From Verrucomicrobiota bacterium (GTDB lineage: Bacteria > Verrucomicrobiota > Kiritimatiellia > SS1-B-03-39 > UBA6053), in assembly GCA_020831625.1 (NCBI GenBank), contig JAFIGD010000014.1, forward strand, positions 32,041 to 96,040: a stretch of DNA of 64,000 nucleotides, given 5' to 3'. This document shows, one piece after another, positions 35,562 through 43,662 of the stretch (position 1 is the first letter of the stretch; each line of letters opens with the position of its first letter). The translations under genes were made by a program, and so were the position numbers. Under the pieces are notes generated by a model, which searched no databases, had not been told where the DNA came from, and was given only the letters and a program-made list of their open reading frames with translations.

Positions 35562-37337
35562 ATGATGTCCGCCTTCATGCCGAAATCCAACAACACGAAC
35601 GTCTTCAAAGTCCGTCTGGGCCCCACCGGGGTCTGGCTGTTGTTGGTCTCGGTGGTCCTGACCCTTATTGCCACCCTGTTCTCCCTCGTCCTGCCCCGGT
35701 ATTTGGGTCACATCATCGACGAACTGCTCGAAAACGGCCTCCCGCCCCTGCGGATTCTGACCATGGGCGGAATTTACCTCGGCGCCGCCCTCGTCGGCGC
35801 GGTGTTCAGCAAAGCCATGCGACAGGTCCCCATGCGCCTGAATCCCCGCATCGCCCACAGCCTCCGCACCGATCTCTACGCCCACCTCCTCCGCCTCGAT
35901 GATGATCAGGTCCGCCGCCACCGCACCGGCGACCTCATGTCCCGCCTCGGCTCCGATGTCAACGCCGTCGCCGATATGATCGCCCTCGGCGGTCACTCCC
36001 TCCTCCGCGCCGCCTTCACCCTCGGGTTCGCCTTCTGGGTCATGTTCGCCCGCTCCCCCTCCCTCGCCCGCATCATGGCGGTGCTGCTCCCGCTCATGAT
36101 CCTCATCGGTTTTCTGCTCCTGCGCTCCATCCGCAAACGCCACCTCGGCGTGCAGGAAAAACTCGGCGAACTGACCACCTACTGCCAGGAATCCTTCCAG
36201 GGCATCCGCGTCATCAAAGGCATGGGGATCGAATCCCTCCGCGCCGACACCTTCCGGGGCATCAACAAGGACTTTATCGACCGAAACATGGCCCTCAACC
36301 GCATCGAGGTTCCCGCCTGGCCGCTCATGCACGCCGGCTTCATCCTCGGCAACGCCGCCCTCCTCTGGATCGGCGGGCAGCAGGTCATCCGCGGCGAACT
36401 CTCCCTCGGCGTGCTCGTCGAATTCCAGCAATACCTCATGGTCCTGCAATGGCCCACCCTCTCCCTCGCCTGGACCATGAGCCTCATCCTCCGCGGCCGC
36501 GCCAGCCTCTCCCGCCTCCGTGACGTCACCCGTGAACAGCCCTCCCTCGCCGATGGCGAGCACACCGACCCCGACGCCGATCTCTCCTCCGGCGGCATCG
36601 CTTTCGATAACGTCTCCCTCACCCTCGACGGCCATCCCGTCCTGCGCGACATCAATTTCTCCACCGCCCACGGACAGCTTCTCGGCATCACCGGCCCCAC
36701 CGGCGCCGGCAAAACCATGCTCCTCAATCTTCTCCTGCGCCGCTTCGATCCCGGCCGCGGCACCGTCCGCATCAGCGGCCGCGATGTCCGCGCCCTCCCC
36801 GCCGAATCCCTCTACCGGTTTCTGCGAATCGCCCCTCAGGAGCCCGTCCTCTTCTCCATGACCCTCGAGGAAAACCTCCGCCTCGCCAAACCCGATGCCA
36901 CAGACGCCGAACTCGACGAGGTCCTCCGCCTCTCCGCCCTCGAATCCGATCTGCACGAACTGCCCGACGGCCTCCAAACCCGCATCGGCGAACGCGGGGT
37001 CACCCTCTCCGGCGGCCAGCGCCAGCGCTGCGCCATCGCCCGCGCCCTCCTCGGCGCACCCGAACTCATGATCCTCGACGACAGTCTCTCCGCGGTCGAC
37101 ACCGCCACCGAGGCCGTCATTCTCCGCCGCATTCTCCCGTTTATGCGCCAGCGCACCGGCATCATCGTCAGCCACCGCCACGCCACCCTGCGACAGTGCG
37201 ATCAGGTGCTGGTCCTGCGCAACGGACACGTCGAACAGTTCGGAGCCCCCGCCGATCTCGAGGCGCGCCCCGGCTATTTCGCCGAGCAGGCCGAACGCCA
37301 GCGCCTGCGCGAGGAACTGGAGGCGCTCAATGTCTAG
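35562..37337 (+). CDS. ABC exporter half-transporter with degenerate catalytic glutamate
   Basis: About 591 residues (start uncertain among ATGs at 35514, 35562, 35565 and 35577; none has a clear ribosome site). Six transmembrane helices fill residues 1-310. The nucleotide-binding domain has Walker A GPTGAGKT, signature LSGGQRQRCAIARALL and Walker B MILDDS. The residue after the Walker B Asp, normally catalytic Glu, is Asp here, and the H-loop is VSHRHA. Together with the next gene, which overlaps it by eight bases, it should form a heterodimeric type IV exporter of the TmrAB/LmrCD kind, with this subunit supplying the weak ATP site. The exported compound (drug, lipid or peptide) is unknown. 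Confidence 0.88.
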   Translation: MMSAFMPKSNNTNVFKVRLGPTGVWLLLVSVVLTLIATLFSLVLPRYLGHIIDELLENGLPPLRILTMGGIYLGAALVGAVFSKAMRQVPMRLNPRIAHSLRTDLYAHLLRLDDDQVRRHRTGDLMSRLGSDVNAVADMIALGGHSLLRAAFTLGFAFWVMFARSPSLARIMAVLLPLMILIGFLLLRSIRKRHLGVQEKLGELTTYCQESFQGIRVIKGMGIESLRADTFRGINKDFIDRNMALNRIEVPAWPLMHAGFILGNAALLWIGGQQVIRGELSLGVLVEFQQYLMVLQWPTLSLAWTMSLILRGRASLSRLRDVTREQPSLADGEHTDPDADLSSGGIAFDNVSLTLDGHPVLRDINFSTAHGQLLGITGPTGAGKTMLLNLLLRRFDPGRGTVRISGRDVRALPAESLYRFLRIAPQEPVLFSMTLEENLRLAKPDATDAELDEVLRLSALESDLHELPDGLQTRIGERGVTLSGGQRQRCAIARALLGAPELMILDDSLSAVDTATEAVILRRILPFMRQRTGIIVSHRHATLRQCDQVLVLRNGHVEQFGAPADLEARPGYFAEQAERQRLREELEALNV

Positions 37338-39120
37338 AAACGCCTCCCGTGCGGCGCTGCGGCGCGACCGCGGTTACCTCCGCCGCATTCTCTTTTACGC
37401 CAAACCCTATACCCTGCTGCTGATTCTGGGGCTGATCCTGCTGCTCCTCCAGGTGATCAGCGTCAACGCCATGCCCCTGCTGATCAAGCAGGCGGTCGAC
37501 CGCTTTCTCGCGCCCGAAGCGCAGACCCTCGACATCCCCGAACGCGTCGTCGGCCTCAAAGACCTCTGCCTCCTCCTCGCCGCCCTCGTCGGCGGCATGT
37601 TCCTCTTCCGCGTCGCCCACGCCTACCTCATGACCTGGATCGGTCAGTGCGTCCTCCGCGACCTCCGCGTCGCCGTCTTCGAAAAAGTGCAGTCCCTCCC
37701 CATGCGCCGCTTTGACGAGGTCCGCGTCGGCCGCCTCATGACCCGCGCCACCAGCGATCTCGACGCCCTCCAGGAACTCGTCCGCAACGGCATCATCGGC
37801 ATGTTGGCCAACCTGCTGCTGCTCGTCGGGGCCATGGTCTTCATGTGGATCCTCGAATGGCGGCTCGCCCTCGTCACCTTCGCCGCCTTTCCCGTCCTCG
37901 CCGGACTCCTCACCTGGGTCAATATCAACAGCCGCCGCGCCCAGCGCACCGCCCGCGACGCCACCTCCGCGCTCAACAGCCTCACCCAGGAAACCCTCAG
38001 CGGCCTTTTCACTCTCCGCATGCTCAACCAGCGGACCACCATTCTCGAACGGCTTACCGGCCTCAGCGAAAACCTTCGCCACGCCCGCGCCCGCGTCGCC
38101 GACTGGGGCACCTGGCACTTCCCCATTCTTGAGGGCACCCGCGCCCTCGCCAACGTGCTGATCATCATCGCCTGCGGCATCTGGATCCCCCATCAAATCG
38201 GCAGCCTCGTCGCCTTCCTCTACTATATCCGCTTCTTTTTCCGCCCCCTCGAGGAACTCGCCGAACAGTCCCAGCAGCTCCAGTCCGGCCTCGCGTCCGC
38301 CGAACGGGTGTTCGACCTCCTCGACGAACCCGAACCCCTCCGCGATCCCCCCGCCCCCCTTTCCCTCGGCGTCTTCCAGGGCGACATCCAGTTTGATCAC
38401 GTCAGTTTCTCCTACGACGGCGTTCACCCGATCCTGCACGATGTCAGCTTTCAGATCACTCCCGGACAAACCGTCGCGGTCGTCGGTGCCACCGGGGCCG
38501 GAAAATCCACCCTCTTCAATCTCCTCTGCCGCTTCTACGATGTCACCCAAGGTGCCATCCGCATTGACCACGCCGACATCCGCAACTACGCCCAGCGCGA
38601 ACTCCGCCGCAAGCTCGGCGTCGTCCAGCAGGACCCCATGCTCTTCTCCGGCACCCTCACCGACAACCTCACGCTCGGCCGGCCCAATGTCTCCCGCGAC
38701 GAAATGATCCAGGCCGCGACATACGTCAACGCCCACGACTTCATTCAGACCCTCCCCAACGGCTACGAAACCGACCTCGGCGAAGGCGGCCACCGCCTCT
38801 CCACCGGCCAGAAACAGCTCATCGCCCTCGCCCGGGTCCTCCTCCAGAACCCCGACGTGCTCCTGCTCCTCGACGAGGCCACCGCCAGCGTCGACTCCGA
38901 AACCGAGGCCCTCATCCAGGACGCCCTCGCCAAGCTCATGCGCAACCGCACCTCCATCGCCATCGCCCACCGCCTCTCCACCGTCATTCACGCCGACACC
39001 ATCCTCGTCATGCGCCACGGCAAACTCGTCGAACAGGGCACCCACACCCAGCTCCTCGAACTCGACGGCTACTACCGCACCCTCGTCGAAGTCATGCGCC
39101 GCGGGATCTCAGAGCTTTAA
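37330..39120 (+). CDS. ABC exporter half-transporter with canonical ATPase site
   Basis: A 596-residue half-transporter. Six transmembrane helices (LLLILGLILLLLQVISVN, LLAALVGGMFLFRVAHAYL and others) precede the ATPase domain with Walker A GATGAGKST, signature LSTGQKQLIALARVLL, Walker B VLLLLDEATASVD with catalytic Glu, and H-loop AIAHRLSTV. It pairs with the upstream subunit, whose catalytic Glu is replaced; this asymmetry is the rule in heterodimeric exporters. The start lies eight bases inside the upstream gene. A long antisense frame covers this gene, but its translation is low-complexity and it is a GC artefact. An internally deleted IS element begins 20 bases after the stop. Confidence 0.92.
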   Translation: MSRNASRAALRRDRGYLRRILFYAKPYTLLLILGLILLLLQVISVNAMPLLIKQAVDRFLAPEAQTLDIPERVVGLKDLCLLLAALVGGMFLFRVAHAYLMTWIGQCVLRDLRVAVFEKVQSLPMRRFDEVRVGRLMTRATSDLDALQELVRNGIIGMLANLLLLVGAMVFMWILEWRLALVTFAAFPVLAGLLTWVNINSRRAQRTARDATSALNSLTQETLSGLFTLRMLNQRTTILERLTGLSENLRHARARVADWGTWHFPILEGTRALANVLIIIACGIWIPHQIGSLVAFLYYIRFFFRPLEELAEQSQQLQSGLASAERVFDLLDEPEPLRDPPAPLSLGVFQGDIQFDHVSFSYDGVHPILHDVSFQITPGQTVAVVGATGAGKSTLFNLLCRFYDVTQGAIRIDHADIRNYAQRELRRKLGVVQQDPMLFSGTLTDNLTLGRPNVSRDEMIQAATYVNAHDFIQTLPNGYETDLGEGGHRLSTGQKQLIALARVLLQNPDVLLLLDEATASVDSETEALIQDALAKLMRNRTSIAIAHRLSTVIHADTILVMRHGKLVEQGTHTQLLELDGYYRTLVEVMRRGISEL

Positions 39121-39139
39121 GAAATTTATATTCTTTTTT

Positions 39140-39523
39140 CACAGCCATCCCACAGATAGAGTTTTACGTTGGACAGACCGTTCCGACTTGGTGGCGTTGC
39201 ACCCCGGAGTGTCGCAAGTCGGGCCATGTGATGACCCAGCCCGTCACATACATCATTGATGTCCAATGGCATGAGTGAGTTGAGCATACAGCAGAGAAAC
39301 CACATGGCTCCAAGGAGTAAAACTCCGGCTCTTCTTGTCCACACCGTGCTTTTTGGCAAGGTTTCGAACCATCCCAACTGGGATAAGCTTGCAAAGTTGA
39401 GTGAATACGACAGGAGAATGCTTGGTTGGTTTTGGTTTTTTCACACTGGCTTCTTTGGTCGGAAGCCACCCAAATACCAACCATTTTTTTACATCAACTT
39501 TCCCACTCTATGGGATGGCTGTG
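39140..39523. mobile_element. Internally deleted IS4-type element with terminal inverted repeats
   Basis: The left end, CACAGCCATCCCACAGATAG (39140-39159), faces CTCTATGGGATGGCTGTG (39506-39523) as an inverted repeat, interrupted by a four-base gap. Between them lies only the start of a transposase reading frame. The element is therefore a short, non-autonomous derivative, about 384 bp. No clear target duplication is visible. The right end abuts the CTTAAT hexamer array. Confidence 0.75.
39163..39480 (-). pseudogene. IS4-family transposase N-terminal remnant, frameshifted
   Basis: The minus strand encodes VVFTQLCKLIPVGMVRNL and KKHGVDKKSRSFTPWSHVVS followed by LLYAQLTHA, the N-terminal (DUF4372-type) domain of IS4-family transposases. 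The expected continuation LDINDVCDGLGHHMARLATL then RGATPPSRNGLS appears in another frame. One frameshift therefore sits at about 39275. The frame ends soon after NGLS, where the DDE catalytic domain should follow, so that domain is entirely missing. The fragment cannot make active transposase. It lies between the element's inverted repeats. Confidence 0.85.
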
Positions 39524-39524
39524 T

Positions 39525-39605
39525 CTTAATCTTAATCTTAATCTTAATCTTAATCTTAATCTTAATCTTAATCCCAATCGATCCCGATTACGATTACGAT
39601 TACGA
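39525..39605 (+). repeat. CTTAAT array followed by GATTAC units
   Basis: Eight CTTAAT hexamers (39525-39572), then CCCAATCGATCC and three GATTAC-like units. CTTAAT is the reverse complement of ATTAAG, so the GATTAA array seen at 25399 and 27287 appears here inverted, next to a direct GATTAC part. The two arms could fold on each other. Confidence 0.95.
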
Positions 39606-39674
39606 AATCGAATATCACCCTCTTAAATTCAAGCGTTTAATCCCTCACCTCCAACCTCATCTTCTCATCTCTCC

Positions 39675-40694
39675 ATGATACACACCCACGACTCCATCGA
39701 ATTCCACAACGTCGCCGCTCTTGAAACCCGTGCCGGAATGCCCGGTCTGGCCTTGGCGCGCGTGCCCCTCGCCGTGCGGAAGCACCTCAACACCGGCGCC
39801 CGCTACACCGGCGCGGAATCCACCGGCGTGGAACTCCGGTTCATGACCGACGCCCCTCTTTTCCGCATCGCCTTCGCCGCCCACGACAAGGAGGTGAATC
39901 TTGAAATTTACCGGGGCGGGTTTGAATACGCCAGTAAATCCATCGCCCCGGGGGCCGTCCGCATGTTCGATCTCGGAAACTCCGAGCAGATGAACACCTT
40001 TGACCTGTCGGACGCGGACACCGGCCCCTTCGCGCCCGCCCTCTGGCGGATCCTCCTTTCCCGCGGAGGCGCGTCCTATGTCGGCATCGACGCCCCCGGA
40101 TTCTCCATCCGGCCGCCGGACGCCACCGAAAAGCCCCGGCTCCGCTGGCTCGCCTACGGCTCCTCCATCACCCATTCCTGGAGCAGAGGCTATCCCCACA
40201 TTGCCGCGCGGGAGCTGGGGGTCGATGTCCTCAACAAAGGCCTCGCCGGCTCCTGTCAGTTTGAAGCGGAACTCGCGGAGCATTTCGTGACCGCGGAGAC
40301 CTGGGATTTCGCAACCCTTGAACTCGGGGTCAATGTCCGCGGCGTTTTCTCCGCGGAAACCTTCCGCGAGCGGGCCACCCGGTTTGTCGACCGCCTGCGC
40401 GAGGCCCGTCCGGAAGCGCCGGTCGCCCTCATCACCCACTACCTCAACCGCGACCACTTCCCCCACCGCCAAAGCGGCCAAACCGAAGCCGGCCGCATAC
40501 AGGAGGCCTACGACGACATCCTCCGCGAACTCGCCGCCCGGGGAGATGCCAACCTGCACCTCTTCGAAGGCCGGGAAATCCTCAAAGATCCGCAGGGCCT
40601 CACCTGCGACCTCCTCCATCCCGGCCAGTACGGCCATATCCAAATGGGCCACAACCTCGCGGAAAAACTGAGCCCTTTGCTGACCCGGCTTTAA
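39675..40694 (+). CDS. SGNH/GDSL-family hydrolase with N-terminal beta domain
   Basis: A 339-residue protein. Residues 1-150 are a beta-rich, jelly-roll-like domain often found before SGNH esterases. The catalytic domain begins LRWLAYGSSITHSW, with Ser in the block I position, then a block II glycine (NKGLAGS), block III LELGVN with the Asn, and block V DLLHPGQYGH with the Asp and His. No signal peptide is visible. Members are carbohydrate or lipid esterases; the family with this N-terminal domain acts on acylated sugars in some cases, but the substrate here is not known. It follows the hexamer array by 70 bases, so its promoter must lie within or beyond the repeats. Confidence 0.85.
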   Translation: MIHTHDSIEFHNVAALETRAGMPGLALARVPLAVRKHLNTGARYTGAESTGVELRFMTDAPLFRIAFAAHDKEVNLEIYRGGFEYASKSIAPGAVRMFDLGNSEQMNTFDLSDADTGPFAPALWRILLSRGGASYVGIDAPGFSIRPPDATEKPRLRWLAYGSSITHSWSRGYPHIAARELGVDVLNKGLAGSCQFEAELAEHFVTAETWDFATLELGVNVRGVFSAETFRERATRFVDRLREARPEAPVALITHYLNRDHFPHRQSGQTEAGRIQEAYDDILRELAARGDANLHLFEGREILKDPQGLTCDLLHPGQYGHIQMGHNLAEKLSPLLTRL

Positions 40695-40703
40695 CCGCCG
40701 GGA

Positions 40704-42242
40704 TTACTTCCCTTTAAACACCACTGAATACAGGTCGTCCCGGCGGTCCAGAAGGTTGCGGACACTGCCGTGGGCGTGCAGTTCTTTGAGCAGATCGAGG
40801 TCCACGTCGGCGATCAACACCATTTCCGTGTTCGGGGTGGCCTCGGCCTTGACCACATTGGTCGGAAACGCGAAATCCGACGGCGTCAAAATCGCGCTCT
40901 GCGCGTACTGAATATCCATGTTGTTCACGTTCGGCAGGTTGCCCACCGCCCCGGCGATGACCACATAACACTCATTCTCAATCGCCCGGGCCTGCGCACA
41001 GTGCCGCACCCGCTGATAGCCGTTCTGCGTGTCGGTCAAAAACGGCACAAACAGCAGATTCACACCCTGATCCGCCAGAATCCGGCCCAGCTCGGGAAAT
41101 TCGACATCATAGCAAATCAAAATCCCGATTTTTCCGCAGTCGGTGTCGAACGCTTTGACTTCGCTGCCCCCGTGCATTCCCCAGGCGGTCACCTCCGAGG
41201 GGGTCGGATGAATTTTGTGAAAAGCCTCCCAGGTGCCGTCGCGCCGGCACAAATACGCGGCGTTGAGCAGTTGCTCCCCCTCCAGCGCCGGCATGCTGCC
41301 GCAAATGATGTTGACGTTGTAGGACACCGCCAGCTCTAAAAAACGGCGGCGCAGCGGCTCGGCGGTCTCGGCCAGCTTCCGCATCGCCGCCGCCTCGCCC
41401 AGATGATTGAACGGCGCCATCAGCGGCGCGTTGAAAAATTCGGGAAACACGATGAAGTCCGATTCATAATCAGACACTGCGTCAATGAAGTACTCCGCCT
41501 GCTCCAGCAGACTGTTCATATCGGGAAACGGACGCATCTGCCACTGCACCACCCCGAGGCGCACCACCGACTTTTTGGTCTCCACCAGCGGCTGCTCGCT
41601 CTCCTGATAATAAATGTTCGACCACTCCAGCAGAGTCGCGAACTGATGCGACTCCTTGTCGCCGGGCAGATAATTCTCCAGCACCTTCCGGACATGGAAG
41701 CCGTTGCTCAACTGAAAACTCAGGACCGGGTCCACAATTTCCTTCCGCCGAACTTTCTCAATGTATTCATGCGGCTTCATCTCGTGCGCGTATTTTCCGT
41801 AATTCGGAATCCGTCCGCCCGCCATGATCGCGCGCAGCTCCAAATGCTCGCACAAATCCTTGCGGGCGTCGTACAAACGCCGGCCCAGACGCAGCCCGCG
41901 GTAATCCGGATGCACAAACACCTCGATGCCGTACAACACATCCCCCTCCGGGTCGTGATTTTTAAAACTCTCCCCCGCCACAATCTGATCGTAGGTGTGG
42001 TTGTCGCCGAATTTCTTGTAATCCACAATCACCGCCAGCGCGCTGGCGGCCACCTTGCCGTTCACGGTCACGCAAAACTGACCCTCCGGAAACAAATCGA
42101 TCAAACGCTCCAGGCTTTCCCGCCGCCACGACACATGCCCCCAACTCGAGTACGCCTGACGCATGGTCATGTTCAAATCCAAATAGTCTTCGATGCGGAG
42201 ATTGCGAAGTTCGATCACGGGAGAGTTTTTTTCGTCTGTCAT
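40704..42242 (-). CDS. GNAT acetyltransferase-carbon-nitrogen hydrolase fusion
   Basis: 512 residues from the ATG at 42242, which has AAGAGA about eight bases upstream. Residues 1-215 are a GNAT domain with EVFVHPDYRGLRLGRRLYDAR for acetyl-CoA binding. Residues 225-512 are a nitrilase-superfamily domain whose Glu-Lys-Cys triad is seen in VFPEFF, FHKIHPTP and LICYDVEFPE. The fused protein is a known family, seen across many bacteria; the nitrilase part resembles the N-carbamoylputrescine/omega-amidase type, but the substrate is not established. It is cytoplasmic and convergent with the SGNH gene across nine bases. The frame extends to 42368 through palindromic repeats, which is not coding. Confidence 0.9.
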   Translation of the reverse strand: MTDEKNSPVIELRNLRIEDYLDLNMTMRQAYSSWGHVSWRRESLERLIDLFPEGQFCVTVNGKVAASALAVIVDYKKFGDNHTYDQIVAGESFKNHDPEGDVLYGIEVFVHPDYRGLRLGRRLYDARKDLCEHLELRAIMAGGRIPNYGKYAHEMKPHEYIEKVRRKEIVDPVLSFQLSNGFHVRKVLENYLPGDKESHQFATLLEWSNIYYQESEQPLVETKKSVVRLGVVQWQMRPFPDMNSLLEQAEYFIDAVSDYESDFIVFPEFFNAPLMAPFNHLGEAAAMRKLAETAEPLRRRFLELAVSYNVNIICGSMPALEGEQLLNAAYLCRRDGTWEAFHKIHPTPSEVTAWGMHGGSEVKAFDTDCGKIGILICYDVEFPELGRILADQGVNLLFVPFLTDTQNGYQRVRHCAQARAIENECYVVIAGAVGNLPNVNNMDIQYAQSAILTPSDFAFPTNVVKAEATPNTEMVLIADVDLDLLKELHAHGSVRNLLDRRDDLYSVVFKGK

Positions 42243-42312
42243 TCTTATCTCTTGGCTCTGATCCCCACAAAAGCAAGTCATGATCAATGACAACTCCCCC
42301 CCCCCAATGCGT

Positions 42313-42447
42313 CCACAGGAGCGCAAATCTCCGTATTTGCACAGCGGCCGGCGACAGCCGCACGCCACAGGAGCGCAAATCTCCGCATTTGCTCAGCGGC
42401 CGGCGACAGCCGCACGCTCTGCGGATACGGCGATTCGCCACTCCTGT
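42313..42447. repeat. Third palindrome family
   Basis: Two direct 52-bp units starting CCACAGGAGCGCAAATCTCC (42313 and 42365), each containing the hairpin GCGGCCGGCGACAGCCGC. A partial inverted arm, GCGATTCGCCACTCCTGTG, follows. The unit differs from the other two palindrome families but shares the nested design. Confidence 0.85.
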
Positions 42448-42824
42448 GCATTTCACCACCTTTTCGCAAAAACATCTTGAAATACTGGTCATAAAATTCA
42501 TCCTGACGTTATAATGACTTTCACCCAACCCCAGTCACAGACCCCGGCAATACCCACGCCGCAAACCACATGCCCCGCCCAGGCATGCCGGTCTAAGCTC
42601 ACAGATCATTTTACCCCATATTTTAAAGTGTTTTTCGACACGCCCACCCTTTTCGCATCCTGCATAAACGCCTTCATCCACATCTACCCCCCCCTGGCAA
42701 ACACACCCTTCTCACACAAAACGCCCACAGCAATCCCGACTCGGCTTACACCGAACGCACACAACCCCTCCAACCGATTCAAAGCACCAAACCACCTCAA
42801 ACCATCCATCTCACACCACAACAA
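42448..42824. other. Strand-asymmetric CA-rich tract
   Basis: From about 42510 the plus strand is dominated by C, A and T with very little G, for example CACAACCCCTCCAACCGATT. A 104-residue frame crosses it, but the translation is Pro/Thr/His-rich low-complexity sequence with no family resemblance. I see no gene. The tract ends exactly where the RHS-like sequence begins. Confidence 0.6.
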
Positions 42825-43064
42825 ATGATCTCTTTTTCATTTCAACGGATCTTGGTCTGGCCAAACCGCGATCCGATTGAAGAACTGGGTGGGTTGAACC
42901 TATATTCGTTCGTGGGGAATGATGGGGTCAATGCGTGGGATTATTTGGGGTTAAAACGATCAAAGCTTTTCGATATTGTAAGATTTATTGTAAGATTAAT
43001 GAAAGATATTCCTTGTGAAGAAACATGTAGGTCCAGTTTTTCGTATGAACGTTTTATACCTTAA
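42825..43064 (+). pseudogene. Orphan RHS-repeat core tip with variable tail
   Basis: The translation from 42825 carries [20 protein letters not shown] and [12 protein letters not shown], the highly conserved end of the RHS-repeat-associated core. About 35 residues of unrelated tail follow, then a TAA. In complete RHS proteins this motif separates a huge YD-repeat shell from a toxin tip; here no YD repeats precede it. The DNA turns AT-rich after the motif. It is therefore a detached tip: either a relic or a silent cassette for recombination into a full RHS gene. No intact RHS gene is in the window. Two tiny ORFs follow. The ATG may be fortuitous. Confidence 0.8.
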
Positions 43065-43076
43065 TAAGGGATAATC

Positions 43077-43199
43077 ATGTTATATTTATGTTTCGTTTTT
43101 ACTATAATTTTTTTCATAACAGCGCTTTTCTTTATTAGAAGAAAAACCGTTTTGATTTTTTTAACGAAACTGTACAATGAAAAAGGAAAAGAAAGATGA
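43077..43199 (+). CDS. Tiny single-pass membrane protein after the RHS tip
   Basis: A 40-residue ORF starting 12 bases after the RHS tip stop, with AAGGG seven bases before its ATG. Residues 2-20 are one hydrophobic helix (LYLCFVFTIIFFITALFFI), followed by a basic tail RRK and a Lys/Glu-rich end. No family is recognised. The position suits an immunity-type partner for the RHS tail, but the small size makes this speculative. It is AT-rich, like the RHS tail. Confidence 0.45.
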   Translation: MLYLCFVFTIIFFITALFFIRRKTVLIFLTKLYNEKGKER

Positions 43200-43266
43200 G
43201 CTTTTCGATAAAATTAAACAAATTAATGAGTCATATTATGCCAAAAATGTGACCAAAAATAATTAA
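43177..43266 (+). CDS. Tiny charged ORF overlapping the preceding one
   Basis: A 29-residue ORF, MKKEKKDELFDKIKQINESY and onward, overlapping the previous tiny ORF by 23 bases in another frame. It is Lys- and Asp-rich and looks helical. No good ribosome site is visible. It may be the remains of a longer gene that was cut. Low confidence. Confidence 0.25.
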   Translation: MKKEKKDELFDKIKQINESYYAKNVTKNN

Positions 43267-43662
43267 AGGTCGCCGTCGCCGTTAATACCGTGTAAATGTG
43301 TAAATGTGCCAGCCCGTGCATATTAACATTTAAAACATGGCTCTTGCATCGGTTTTAATCTTTGAATCCAGCCTATTTTCTTCTGTTCCCCGCGAAACCC
43401 GCAGGCCCCGAGCCAGGCCGCACGTTACTCGCTAACCTGTCACAGGTTCCTGCTCCTCCCCATGAACCCCGCCCCGCCCCGAGCGCCGCGCAGGTGCCGC
43501 GCCAGCCACCCGGCTTTGCCCCCATCGCCTCCGAGCCCGGCGTCGAGCGGTTCGTTCGCGATTCACTGCCTTCAATTGGTAACAGCGGACGGCATTGCAG
43601 GGCGTCACAAATAAAATTCGCTCATTTTTTGAATTCCCCCGGCATTCCCTTAGAGTCAAGGC
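43267..43662. other. Intergenic region before the MscS gene
   Basis: About 400 bp without a supportable gene. It holds a direct pair GTGTAAATGTGTAAATGTGC at about 43292 and a very GC-rich Pro-coding stretch at 43400-43560. The frame through that stretch is Pro/Ala-rich and not gene-like. The last 50 bases are AT-rich and probably contain the mscS promoter. Confidence 0.5.

Noticed and set aside
35439..39045. Two long antisense frames over the ABC exporter genes
   Set aside because: Their translations are low-complexity Gly/Glu/Ala-rich sequence from GC-rich third positions of the opposite strand, without any motif.
42514..42828. 104-residue ORF in the CA-rich tract
   Set aside because: Low-complexity Pro/Thr/His translation that simply reflects the skewed base composition.
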